Positions 32,706-41,090 of a DNA stretch of 64,000 nt are shown here, piece after piece (the first letter of the stretch is position 1; each line of letters begins with the position of its first letter). Source of the DNA: Methylobacterium persicinum (GTDB lineage: Bacteria; Pseudomonadota; Alphaproteobacteria; Rhizobiales; Beijerinckiaceae). The notes under the pieces are model-generated. The model had not been told where the DNA came from, searched no databases, and saw only the letters and a list, made by a program, of their open reading frames with translations. The position numbers were made by a program, and so were the translations under genes. The stretch is from NCBI RefSeq assembly GCF_022179525.1, contig NZ_BPQX01000037.1, positions 243,710-307,709 on the forward strand, written 5' to 3'.

Positions 32706-33629
32706 TCAGAAGACCGAAATCAGCACGATGCCGGCGACCATCACCCCGGCACCGAGCAGCCGCGCGGGCTTGGCGCGGACCTGCTTCATCCCCAGCCAGC
32801 CGAAATGGTCGAGGGCGACCGAGGTCAGCAGGTTGGCGGTGATCAGGAGGCCGTTGAAGGCGCCCGCGCCAACCTTGTCCACGAAGAGCAAACCGGCGAA
32901 CACCGCCACCGCCCCGGTGATGCCGGCGAGCGGCATCCACCAGCGGACGCCCTTGAGATCGTCGCGCGTCGGCAGCGGCGTCGGCCGCAGCAGAAAGATG
33001 AAGGCGAAGACGAACACCACCGGCACGAAGGAGACCGTGGCCGCGAGCCAGGGATTCGCCAGGGCGCCCCGCAACTGCGCGTTCCACACCACGCCGATCG
33101 CCATGAGCATGCCCGCGACGATGATGAAGGGGTAGAGCAGCTTGCCGGTGGTGCTCGTCTCGTCACCGTCTTCCTTCTTGGCCCCCGTGCGGGCGATGAA
33201 GATCACACCCACCGCCATGAGCAGCCCGCCGAGCCAGGGCAGTGGCTTGAAGCCGGAGGCCTGGAGGCCGAACAGGCCGAAGGCATCCATCGCCAGGGAG
33301 GTGATGATGTTGGCCGTCAGGGTCAGCCCGTTGAAGGGCCCTGCGCCCACCTTGTCGATGAAGGCGAGGCCGCCGAACACCGCCACCGCACCCGCCACGC
33401 CGCCGAGGGGTGCGTACCAGGGCATCTTGCCGAGGCTGTCGAGGGTCGGCAGGGGCGTCGGCATGGTGAAGAACAACGTCGCGAAGACGAAGACGATCGG
33501 CATGAAGGAGACGGTGGCCGCGAGCCAGGGATTGACCACCTTGCCGCGCAGCTGCGCGTTCATGGAATTGCCCAGCGCCTGGAGGCACCCCGCGACGATG
33601 ATGAAGGGATAGAGCAGAAATGCTGTCAC
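32706..33629 (-). CDS. duplicated DUF606 (YdcZ-like) DMT-family transporter
   Basis: A 307-residue protein made of two similar halves. Residues about 5-149 and 164-307 both begin LLYPFIIVAG, share NPWLAATVSF and PTPLPT, and repeat DKVGAG.FNGL. Each half has about five membrane helices, and a charged linker (KKEDGDETSTTGK) joins them. DUF606 members exist as single, paired and fused forms in which the halves face opposite ways. The substrate is unknown. GTG start. It is the last gene of the operon that begins with the MFS gene, 34 bases after the ArsB-like gene. Confidence 0.8.
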   Translation of the reverse strand: MTAFLLYPFIIVAGCLQALGNSMNAQLRGKVVNPWLAATVSFMPIVFVFATLFFTMPTPLPTLDSLGKMPWYAPLGGVAGAVAVFGGLAFIDKVGAGPFNGLTLTANIITSLAMDAFGLFGLQASGFKPLPWLGGLLMAVGVIFIARTGAKKEDGDETSTTGKLLYPFIIVAGMLMAIGVVWNAQLRGALANPWLAATVSFVPVVFVFAFIFLLRPTPLPTRDDLKGVRWWMPLAGITGAVAVFAGLLFVDKVGAGAFNGLLITANLLTSVALDHFGWLGMKQVRAKPARLLGAGVMVAGIVLISVF

Positions 33630-33663
33630 GCCGCAGGTTCTCCGGTCGTCGATGGGGGGCAGG

Positions 33664-34929
33664 TCAGAGGTAGAGAAGGGCGGCCAGGGCCAGCACGAGG
33701 GCCGGCGGCATCACCAGCACGCCGAGCTTCAGGAACTTGCCCGCCGAGACGTCCTGTCCTTCCCGGCGGATCGCCGTGAGCCACAGGATCGTCGCCAGCG
33801 AACCGGTGACCGACAGGTTCGGCCCGAGGTCGACGCCGATCAGGATCGCGCCCGCCACCTTCTGCGAGACATGCGCCGCCTGCACCGCCGCCCCGGCGAG
33901 GAGGCCGGCCGGCAGGTTGTTCACGAGGTTCGAGCCCACCGCCACGGCCGCTCCGCCTGCCCAGGCGGTCGCCGTGGGATCACCGGCGGCATAGGATTTC
34001 AGGGTGTCGGCGAGCATCTTGAGGACGCCCGTCGATTCTAATGCCTCGACCAGCACGAACAGCCCGGCGACGAGGGGAAGGACGCTCCACGAGACGTCCT
34101 TGGCCACCTCGACGAACCCGCCGCGCTTGATCGCCAGCACCACCAACGCGGTGGCGAGGCCCGCGACGAAGGTCGGGAGGCCGAGCTCGATACCCGCGGC
34201 CGAGGCGCCGATCAGGGCGGCGCCTGTCAGGACGATCCCGAGCCCCGCGACCTTGCCCCCCGTTCCGAGGGGTTTCGGCTCGACATCGGCCTCAATGGAC
34301 TGCTTGAGCGCCGAATTCTGCGTGAGACGCAGGACCGCGTAGGTCGTCACGATGGCGAGGAGGGACGGCAGCGCGAACAGCTTCATCCACGTGCCGAGCG
34401 GCGGCATGTTCTGCGCGAAGACGACGAGGTTCGCCGGGTTCGAGATCGGCAGGACGAAGCTCGCCGCGTTGGCGATGAAGGCGCAGATGAAGAGATAGGG
34501 GAGCGGGTCCTTGGCCTTGGCGGCCTTGGCGGCGGCATAGACGGCGGGCGTCAGCACCACCGCGCAGGCGTCGTTGGAGAGGAACACCGTCACCACCGTG
34601 CCGACGATGTAGACGAGGAGAAAGAGGCGGGTGGCCGAGCCCTTGGCAGCCCGCACCGCGTGGCTCGCCAGCCAGTCGAACAGGCCCTCCTTCCGGGCGA
34701 TCTCGGCGAGCAGCATCATGCCCACGAGGAACAGGTAGACGTCCGTTCCCTTGGCGACACCGTCGAGGGCGACGTGCCAGGGTAGCAGGCCCAGCACCAC
34801 AAGGAGCGCGGCACCGAGCACCGCCCAGATCGCCTCCGGCCAGGAGAACGGACGGATGATGACGCCCAACGTCGCCAGGGCGGCAATACCCCAGGTCGCA
34901 AGGTTTGGTGTCAGGGTCAGGGCGCCCAT
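33664..34929 (-). CDS. ArsB/NhaD-superfamily (ion transporter) permease
   Basis: A 421-residue protein with about 11-12 helices. The ArsB-like signatures are DVYLFLVGMMLLAEIARKEG, VFLSNDACAVVLTPAVY and SFVLPISNPANLVVF, the last two being the conserved re-entrant motifs. Relatives export arsenite or antimonite or exchange other anions. No arsR, arsC or arsA gene is nearby, so arsenic is only one candidate substrate. It is 42 bases downstream of the metallophosphoesterase gene on the same strand. Confidence 0.78.
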   Translation of the reverse strand: MGALTLTPNLATWGIAALATLGVIIRPFSWPEAIWAVLGAALLVVLGLLPWHVALDGVAKGTDVYLFLVGMMLLAEIARKEGLFDWLASHAVRAAKGSATRLFLLVYIVGTVVTVFLSNDACAVVLTPAVYAAAKAAKAKDPLPYLFICAFIANAASFVLPISNPANLVVFAQNMPPLGTWMKLFALPSLLAIVTTYAVLRLTQNSALKQSIEADVEPKPLGTGGKVAGLGIVLTGAALIGASAAGIELGLPTFVAGLATALVVLAIKRGGFVEVAKDVSWSVLPLVAGLFVLVEALESTGVLKMLADTLKSYAAGDPTATAWAGGAAVAVGSNLVNNLPAGLLAGAAVQAAHVSQKVAGAILIGVDLGPNLSVTGSLATILWLTAIRREGQDVSAGKFLKLGVLVMPPALVLALAALLYL

Positions 34930-34971
34930 CGCGAGGTCGTTCTTTCAAGGGGGGAGGGGAAAAGAGGATAA

Positions 34972-36231
34972 CTACCAGTCGCGCCCGGCCCGGTTGGGGC
35001 CGAGCTGGTCGCCGCGCACGCCCTTCTCGAGCCACGCGCCGAGGCTGCAGGCATCGCTGCCGGGCTTATCCGGACGGTCTGGAGTCAGGAAGATGCGGTC
35101 TGCCGGCTCGATCACGTCGTGGTCGATATGGTCCGGCCCGTAGCCGGGCCAGCGCGGGTCGGTCGCCTCGACCTCCAGGAGACGGGCGCCCGGGGGCCAG
35201 GGGACGCGGGCCTCGTAGACACTACCCTCTGCGGCGCGGTCCATGGCGTGCCAGGGACCGCGATCCACGCGGCAGCGGCAACGGGCCGGCGTCGCATCGG
35301 ACAGCACCACCGCCCGAACGGCGATCCGGCCCGACGCGTCGGCGCGCAGCGCCCGGGTGGCGAGGCGCCGGTCGGCGGGGGCCGTGATGAGCACGAAGGG
35401 GGCGGTGCGGTCGAGGGGGCGGAAGCGCCAGCTCACCTCGCCGTCGTCGATGGCGCCCGCGGCGTAGCCGACGGAGCCGTCCTCGTTCTGCCCGACGGAC
35501 CGGCCGGAGGCATAGGTCGTGCGCCCGTCATGGGCCAGTTCGTTGTAGTGGGTGTGCCCCATCTCCGCGAGGCGGACGCCCTGGGTCCAGAACAGGCCGG
35601 CGACATCCTCAGCCTCCTTCTTTTCCAGGTCGTCGGGATAGGTGTGCATGAAGACGGCACAGGTCTTCCCCTCCCTGGCCGCCTGCGAGACCTCGTCGCC
35701 GAGCCATGCCAGCTGGTCGGGGCCGAGCCGGAAGTCGAGGCCCATCCCCTTCTGCCCATAGCCTGCACTGATCATGTCGAGGAACAGGCAGCGCACCGCG
35801 CCGGCATCGTGCCGGAAGTAGTATTGCGGGATCAGCTTGCGCTCGGGCTCCCTATTCGGCGCCGCCGGGGGCTGGAGAAGCGCGTTGACCACGGGCGGAT
35901 GGCGCTCGGCCATGACCGCCGTGTGGAATTCGCCGAAGGCGTCCATCGCGCCGTATTGGCGGTCGTGGTCCCCGGGGATGAGGAGGACCGGCAGGGTGGG
36001 ATGCGCCCGCAGGATCTCCGCGATCAGGGCGTATTCCTCCCCGGCTCCATTCTCGGCGATGTCTCCCGGCAGGTAGACGAAGTCGAAGGCGTCGCGCCCG
36101 AAGCCGGCGATCTGATCGAAGATCGCGGCGAGGTCGGCATGGTTGCGGGCTCCGCGCACGGTCAGGTGCTGGTCGCCCACATGGAGGAAGAGGAAGGGCC
36201 GGCTCGGCCCGTCCGGGATCGGGGTGCTCAT
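34972..36231 (-). CDS. calcineurin-like metallophosphoesterase
   Basis: A 419-residue, apparently cytosolic phosphoesterase. The two-metal site motifs are HVGDQHL, LPGDIAENG, IPGDHD (for GNHD), VFMHTYP and MGHTH, all in order within residues 16-235. The last 150 residues look like a beta-sandwich (RIAVRAVVLSDATPARCRC) similar to domains appended to secreted phosphatases, yet no signal peptide is seen. It lies between an MFS carrier (24 bases) and an ArsB-like permease (42 bases), so it may act on something these carriers handle (inference). Confidence 0.82.
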   Translation of the reverse strand: MSTPIPDGPSRPFLFLHVGDQHLTVRGARNHADLAAIFDQIAGFGRDAFDFVYLPGDIAENGAGEEYALIAEILRAHPTLPVLLIPGDHDRQYGAMDAFGEFHTAVMAERHPPVVNALLQPPAAPNREPERKLIPQYYFRHDAGAVRCLFLDMISAGYGQKGMGLDFRLGPDQLAWLGDEVSQAAREGKTCAVFMHTYPDDLEKKEAEDVAGLFWTQGVRLAEMGHTHYNELAHDGRTTYASGRSVGQNEDGSVGYAAGAIDDGEVSWRFRPLDRTAPFVLITAPADRRLATRALRADASGRIAVRAVVLSDATPARCRCRVDRGPWHAMDRAAEGSVYEARVPWPPGARLLEVEATDPRWPGYGPDHIDHDVIEPADRIFLTPDRPDKPGSDACSLGAWLEKGVRGDQLGPNRAGRDW

Positions 36232-36255
36232 GAGGCGGATCCGTTCAGGCAGTCG

Positions 36256-37575
36256 TCAGGCCGCAGCGGCGGCACGGGGAAGGCCGCCATCCGTGCCTCC
36301 GGCCTCCGCCTCGGGCAGGCTGTCCCGGGTCTCCGGCATCAGGGCGACATAGAGGGCGAAGCCAAGGCCGGCGATCGCCGCGAGGCTTAGAAAGGCGGCC
36401 GAATATCCCGCCGAGACGATGATGACGCCCGCAAGCGTCGCGCTGAGGGACGCGCCCACACCCTGAGCGGTGGCGACGGCGCCTTGGGCTGCGTTGAAGC
36501 GGCCCGCGCCGCGGGTGAGGTCGGCCACGACGATTGGGAAGAGCGCGCCGTAGATGCCCGCGCCGATCCCGTCGAGGAGTTGCACGCCGACCAGCCAGAA
36601 CGGGCTGTCCGAGAACGTGTAGAGAACGCCGCGGATCGCCAGGATGCCGAAGGCGACCAGAAAGATCGGCTTGCGCCCGATGGCGTCGGCCTTGGCGCCC
36701 ACGAAGATCGCTGTCGGCACCATCACGCATTGCGCGGCCACGATGCAGACCGCGATCAGCGATGTCGCATGATCCTTGCCCGAGATGTGGGTCAGCAGCT
36801 GCCCCACCGAGGTCAGCATGGCGGCGTTGGCGAGGTGGAAGATCGCGCAGAGCACGGCGAAGATCAGCAGGCTGCGGTTGCCGAGCAGGGTCTTAAGGCC
36901 GGACGGCTGGTCCCCCGCTTTTTCCTCCGATGCGGTCATGCCCCGGGCGAGATCGTCGTCGATCTCTTCGGCCGGAACGAGCAGCATGGCGCCGATGGAC
37001 ATGGCCGCCAGCACGCCCATCAGCCAGAACACGACCACCGGACCGAAGAAGTAAGCAAGGCCGCCCGCGAGTGCCGCCGAGGCGGCGTTGCCGGCATGGT
37101 TGAAGCCTTCGTTCCGGCCGATCCGCTTCGAGAACATCTTCGGGCCGACGAGGCCGAGGGTGATCGCGGCGAGTGCCGGCGGGAAGATCGTCCCCGCCAC
37201 GTGGGCCAGGGATTGGGTGGCGGTCACCACGTAGAAGTTCGACACGAAGGGCAGGACGAGGCAGCTCGCCGTCACGGCGATCGCGCCGCCGATCACCACG
37301 GCCCGCTTGTGGTTGGTGGAGTCGATGAAGGCGCCCGCCGGTGTCTGCGCCACGAGGCCCAGAATCCCGGCGATGGTCATGACAAGACCGGTGGTGGCCT
37401 CGTTCCAGCCCTGGTCGGGGCCGCGTACGGCGATGAGGTAGATCGCCAGATAAGGTCCGAGACCATCACGGACGTCGGCGAGGAAGAAATTGAGCGCGTC
37501 GAGGCCGCGCAGAGCCTTCGACGAGGCGGATTTCGTCCCGCCGCTGCGGGTCTCCTTCAGCGCCGCCCCATCCAT
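36256..37575 (-). CDS. MFS transporter
   Basis: A 439-residue carrier with about 12 helices. The first helix region reads LNFFLADVRDGLGPYLAIYL, and the loop 2-3 signature is AGAFIDSTNHKRAVVIGG (MFS consensus GxLaDrxGrkxxl, degenerate). A basic loop follows helix 6. The substrate is unknown. It is the first gene of the operon and starts 22 bases or so after the inferred transcription start of the sigma-54-like element at 37607-37623. The gap to the upstream regulator gene is 112 bases. Confidence 0.85.
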   Translation of the reverse strand: MDGAALKETRSGGTKSASSKALRGLDALNFFLADVRDGLGPYLAIYLIAVRGPDQGWNEATTGLVMTIAGILGLVAQTPAGAFIDSTNHKRAVVIGGAIAVTASCLVLPFVSNFYVVTATQSLAHVAGTIFPPALAAITLGLVGPKMFSKRIGRNEGFNHAGNAASAALAGGLAYFFGPVVVFWLMGVLAAMSIGAMLLVPAEEIDDDLARGMTASEEKAGDQPSGLKTLLGNRSLLIFAVLCAIFHLANAAMLTSVGQLLTHISGKDHATSLIAVCIVAAQCVMVPTAIFVGAKADAIGRKPIFLVAFGILAIRGVLYTFSDSPFWLVGVQLLDGIGAGIYGALFPIVVADLTRGAGRFNAAQGAVATAQGVGASLSATLAGVIIVSAGYSAAFLSLAAIAGLGFALYVALMPETRDSLPEAEAGGTDGGLPRAAAAA

Positions 37576-37606
37576 GCTGCGTCATCCTCAGCGTCCATCC
37601 GACCCC

Positions 37607-37623
37607 TGCAGGTCGGGCGCCAG
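37607..37623 (-). promoter_or_regulatory. sigma-54-like -24/-12 element before the MFS operon
   Basis: On the minus strand the sequence is CTGGCGCCCGACCTGCA. The invariant GG and GC are exactly 10 bases apart and the flanks fit YTGGCACG-N4-TTGCW, apart from the A of TGGCAC, the GR after it and one T of TTGC. The GC would place transcription start near 37597, leaving a 22-base leader with a GAGGA site before the ATG at 37575. An NtrC-like gene lies directly upstream. Confidence 0.5.
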
Positions 37624-37624
37624 C

Positions 37625-37641
37625 ATGACGCGCCAAGTCAT
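37625..37641. promoter_or_regulatory. inverted repeat next to the -24 element
   Basis: ATGAC and GTCAT separated by 7 bases (37625-37629 and 37637-37641), one base upstream of the sigma-54-like element when read on the minus strand. It is a candidate regulator-binding site, but close for a classical enhancer, which usually lies further upstream. Confidence 0.35.
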
Positions 37642-37687
37642 CGCCGGTTCCGGTTAAGCAGTCGCGAGGGGGTCTTATGGCCAAAGT

Positions 37688-39091
37688 TCAGGGAAATCGA
37701 TCAATGTTCCCCGAATCTTCGCCGTTTTCGCTGTCGGCTTTAGCGACGTGGTCTGTCGTGATTTGCGACAGCGTGGCTTCATCGGCGGCGAGGCCGTAGC
37801 GCTCCATCTTCGCGTAAAGGAGCTGGCGCTGGATGCCGAGACGCTTGGCGGCACGGGTCCGGTTGCCGCCCTCCGCGGTGAGCGCTCCTTCGATCATCCG
37901 CCGTTCCAGCCGGGCCACGGCACCGGGCAGGTCGGCATCCTGATCGGGATCCCCGGTTGAGGTAGGGGGCGCACCGGGCAGGTCGATCTCTTCCGGCGCG
38001 ATCATCCCGCCCCTGACGAGGAAGGCAGCCCGCTCCACGACGTTGCGCAACTCCCGGACATTACCCGGCCAGGGATAGGCGAGGAGGCGGGCCGCCGCGC
38101 CCGCACTCAGGCGCTTGCCGAAGGCTGCGAGGAAGTGTTCGGCCAGGGGGACGATGTCGGCCAGACGCTCGCGCAGGGGCGGCAGCGAGATCGGCACGAC
38201 GGCGAGACGATAGTAGAGATCGGCGCGGAACCGGCCATCCGCGACGAGGGCCGGGAGGTCCCGGTGCGTCGCCGCCACGAGACGCACGTCGATCCGCAAA
38301 GGACGCCCGCCGATGGGCGTGACCGTGCGGTCTTGGATCACCCGCAGGATCTTAGCCTGCATGGCCGGTGCCATGTCGCCGACCTCGTCGAGGAACAGCG
38401 TGCCTCCCGCCGCCTGGGCGAAGGCACCGCTGCGGTCGGCGGTAGCGCCGGGAAAGCCGCCGCGGGCATGGCCGAACAGCTCCGTTTCCAGAAGGTCGGG
38501 CCGGATCGCGGCGCAATCGACCGGCACGAAGGGCCGTTCCCGGCGGCTGGAGAAGGCATGCAGGGCCCGGGCGACCTCTTCCTTCCCGGTGCCGGTCTCG
38601 CCGCAGATCAGGATCGTGGCGGGCCCATCGGCGACGAGGCCGATGCTCTTCTGGACCCGGCGCATCGCTTCGCTCGATCCCACAAGTCCGCCGGGCGGCC
38701 GTGGCCGCTCGAGAACCGGGTCCGGCCGGGCCCTCTGGAGCATGTTATCGAGGGCGGCGGCGAGGTCGGCGCGGCCGACGGGTTTCGTCAGATGGTCGTG
38801 GGCGCCGAGCCGCATGGCCTCGATGGTGTTCGCCGGGCTCGCGAAGGCGGTGAGCACGAGAACCGGGGGCGCCTCGGGCCGCGCACGGATGCGGGCGAGG
38901 GTGGCCATGCCATCGAGGTCGCCTGGCATCCGCAGGTCGAGGAGTACGGCGTTCACGCCGCCCGCCCCCAACCGCGCCAGGGCTTCGATGCCGCTCGCCG
39001 CCACCACCGGCAGGTGGCCAAGGTCGCCCACCGTCTCGGCGAGCCCCTCCCGCATGGCGGCGTCGTCATCGACGATCAGGACGGTCGCCAT
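37688..39091 (-). CDS. NtrC-family response regulator
   Basis: The 467-residue protein has three domains. The receiver has VDDD at 8-10, phospho-Asp 52 in LLDLRMP and Lys in LTKPVG. The AAA+ domain has Walker A GETGTGKE at 164-171 and LFLDEVGDM. The Fis-type helix-turn-helix is TRAAKRLGIQRQLLYAKMER. The GAFTGA loop that normally contacts sigma-54 reads GGFPGA (211-216), so sigma-54 contact is doubtful. The ATG at 39091 overlaps the end of the kinase gene by 16 bases. The longer frame to 39343 is rejected. Confidence 0.92.
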   Translation of the reverse strand: MATVLIVDDDAAMREGLAETVGDLGHLPVVAASGIEALARLGAGGVNAVLLDLRMPGDLDGMATLARIRARPEAPPVLVLTAFASPANTIEAMRLGAHDHLTKPVGRADLAAALDNMLQRARPDPVLERPRPPGGLVGSSEAMRRVQKSIGLVADGPATILICGETGTGKEEVARALHAFSSRRERPFVPVDCAAIRPDLLETELFGHARGGFPGATADRSGAFAQAAGGTLFLDEVGDMAPAMQAKILRVIQDRTVTPIGGRPLRIDVRLVAATHRDLPALVADGRFRADLYYRLAVVPISLPPLRERLADIVPLAEHFLAAFGKRLSAGAAARLLAYPWPGNVRELRNVVERAAFLVRGGMIAPEEIDLPGAPPTSTGDPDQDADLPGAVARLERRMIEGALTAEGGNRTRAAKRLGIQRQLLYAKMERYGLAADEATLSQITTDHVAKADSENGEDSGNIDRFP

Positions 39092-40542
39092 GGAAGCTCC
39101 ATGAGGAAGGTGGCGCCCGACCCGGGCTCCGCCGGGGCCAAGCGGACGTCGCCGCGATGGGCGCGGGCGATCTCCCGCACGATCGCGAGGCCGAGCCCGG
39201 TGCCGCCGGGCCGGGCCGTGGCGAAGGGCTCGAAAATCTCGGCGTGAAGATCCGGATCGACGCCGGGACCGCTGTCCGACACCCCGACGGACAGGATCAC
39301 GGTGCCGTCCCGGATCAGTCTTCGAGCCGTGATGCGGACGCAACCACCCTCCGGGCTGTGCTGGATGCCGTTCAGGATCAAATTTTCGACGGCGCGCATG
39401 ACCTGCGTCCGGTCGAGATGCGGATCGTCATGGGGCGGCAGGGCGTCGGCCTCGACGGAGAGGCTGACACCCCGCGCCCTTGCGACCTCCCCGTGATAAC
39501 GGGCGCATTCCGCCAGGAGGGGGCCGACCGGGGTCGGGCTGCGGGCAATGGAGCGGGGCTGCGTCAGGTTGAGCAGATCACGCAGGAGGGCATCCACCCG
39601 GGCGATCTGGCCGAGCACCGCCTTCAGCGCGGTCTCCGCCCGTTCCGGCTCGCCGTTGGCCAGCGCGTTCTCGGCCTTGAGGCGCATGGCGGCGATGGGA
39701 TTGCGCACCTCGTGGGCGAGGTCGGCGGCGAGGCGTCCCACCGCCGCGAGCCGTTCCGCGGCGACGACCCGCTCCCGCGCCACGCGAAGGCGGCTGCCGG
39801 TGGCATTGAGGGCATCGACCAATCGGTCCAGTTCCCGCTCCCCGGTCCGCGACAAGTGGGGCAGCTCTTCCGCTTCCGCCAACGGCGAGGCCAGGGCCGC
39901 CTCGAGTTGCGCGATCCGGCGCGAGAAGCCGATCAGGAACCGGCCGAGGAAGATCGCGGACCCGATCACCGCGACGGCGAGGAAACCCAAGCCCGCGAGG
40001 AGCCGGATATAGGATGGGCTCTCGGCTACATGGGCCCGCATCATCGTCCAGGCTGTGGCATCGGTCGCGTAACCCCGCAGGGGACAGCCCTGCAGGACGA
40101 GCACCTGCGTCCGGTTCGGACGCCGCAGCGTCACCGCATGCTCCACATGGAACGCCTCCGCGTTGACTGCTTCGATCAAGGGTCGTTCCGCCGCCGGGAG
40201 GTCCGTCTTCGGGCCGGTCCCTTCGTAAGTGGGAAACGCATAGGCGACCGGACCCTTCGCCTGCGTCCAGATACCGCCTTCGACGCCGGGCAGCTTCTCC
40301 AGCGCGACGGCAACGGCCCGTTCGGCCGGTGTCCCCTCCGGGAGGCGTCCCTTCCGGCCGGCGATCAGGTCGATGATCTCCCGGCAGCCGCGCGTCACCG
40401 TGACCTCCGCCTCCGCCACTTGGACGGCGGTGGACTGCCCGTAGAGACCGTAGAGCAGCAGGCCCGTCGCCGCGCCCGACGCCAGGAGCATCAACCAGAG
40501 CGCCAGGAGCCGCGCCCGGAGGCTGTTGGTTCTCACCGACAT
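39076..40542 (-). CDS. membrane sensor histidine kinase
   Basis: A 488-residue kinase. Membrane helices at about 11-33 and 181-205 enclose a periplasmic sensor of roughly 145 residues with two Cys (RGCREI, QGCPLRGY). A linker follows, then the phospho-acceptor His 277 in LAADLAHEVRNPIAAM and the ATPase with DSGPGVD, FEPFATARPGGTGLGL. It overlaps the NtrC-like gene, so the two form a cognate pair. The signal is unknown. The ATG at 40542 is chosen because the membrane helix follows at once. Confidence 0.92.
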   Translation of the reverse strand: MSVRTNSLRARLLALWLMLLASGAATGLLLYGLYGQSTAVQVAEAEVTVTRGCREIIDLIAGRKGRLPEGTPAERAVAVALEKLPGVEGGIWTQAKGPVAYAFPTYEGTGPKTDLPAAERPLIEAVNAEAFHVEHAVTLRRPNRTQVLVLQGCPLRGYATDATAWTMMRAHVAESPSYIRLLAGLGFLAVAVIGSAIFLGRFLIGFSRRIAQLEAALASPLAEAEELPHLSRTGERELDRLVDALNATGSRLRVARERVVAAERLAAVGRLAADLAHEVRNPIAAMRLKAENALANGEPERAETALKAVLGQIARVDALLRDLLNLTQPRSIARSPTPVGPLLAECARYHGEVARARGVSLSVEADALPPHDDPHLDRTQVMRAVENLILNGIQHSPEGGCVRITARRLIRDGTVILSVGVSDSGPGVDPDLHAEIFEPFATARPGGTGLGLAIVREIARAHRGDVRLAPAEPGSGATFLMELPWRPS

Positions 40543-40732
40543 TGGCCGCCCGTCGTCGTCGCTCCGGGCAAAGGTTGGGCAGCGCCATACCGAGCCCCGC
40601 CGGCACTTTCCGCGAGATGGAGACGCGACACTGAATTTGGTCCTGCGGGCTTGGAGGAATGGAGGGAGCGGGGCATCCTGCCGCCGGCGCAATCAATCAC
40701 CGTGGCCGCACAGTTCCGGAAAGGACCACCCC

Positions 40733-41080
40733 GTGTCCACCATTACCCTCGTCAACGTGAGCACGCTTGACGATCTCGGCGACACGATCGGGAGAGACAG
40801 ACTGAACCGGTTGGTGGAACGGTTCGCCGCCGCCCTCGGCGATGCCTTCACAGGGGAAGAGCGCAGCGCCGCCGACCTCGGCCGCGAGGCCCATACCCTC
40901 GTCTCGATGGCGGGGATGCTGGGATGCGATGCCCTTTGTGCAGCCTGCCGGGCCCTCGAGTATGGCGCCAAGCAAGGTGGTGACGTCGCCCCACTCCTCG
41001 CCGAAGCCCGCCGCCTGCGGGACGAGACCCTTGAGGCCCTGGCCGTGGGAGGCGAGGGCCGCGCAAGCCAGAGCGCCTGA
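40733..41080 (+). CDS. stand-alone Hpt (histidine phosphotransfer) protein
   Basis: A 115-residue helical protein with the Hpt pattern LGREAHTLVSMAGMLGCDAL, where the His accepts phosphate in multistep relays. The GTG at 40733 follows a GGAAAGGA site. An ATG frame from 40526 would cover the divergent kinase start and is rejected. Its partners are unknown. The divergent kinase (39076-40542) has no receiver of its own, so a direct relay between the two is not implied. Confidence 0.75.
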   Translation: MSTITLVNVSTLDDLGDTIGRDRLNRLVERFAAALGDAFTGEERSAADLGREAHTLVSMAGMLGCDALCAACRALEYGAKQGGDVAPLLAEARRLRDETLEALAVGGEGRASQSA

Positions 41081-41090
41081 CCGCGGGATC

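Noticed and set aside
33664-37575. Naming the transporter operon an arsenic resistance operon
   Set aside because: Only the permease resembles ArsB. No arsR, arsC, arsA or arsH is present, so the name would over-claim.
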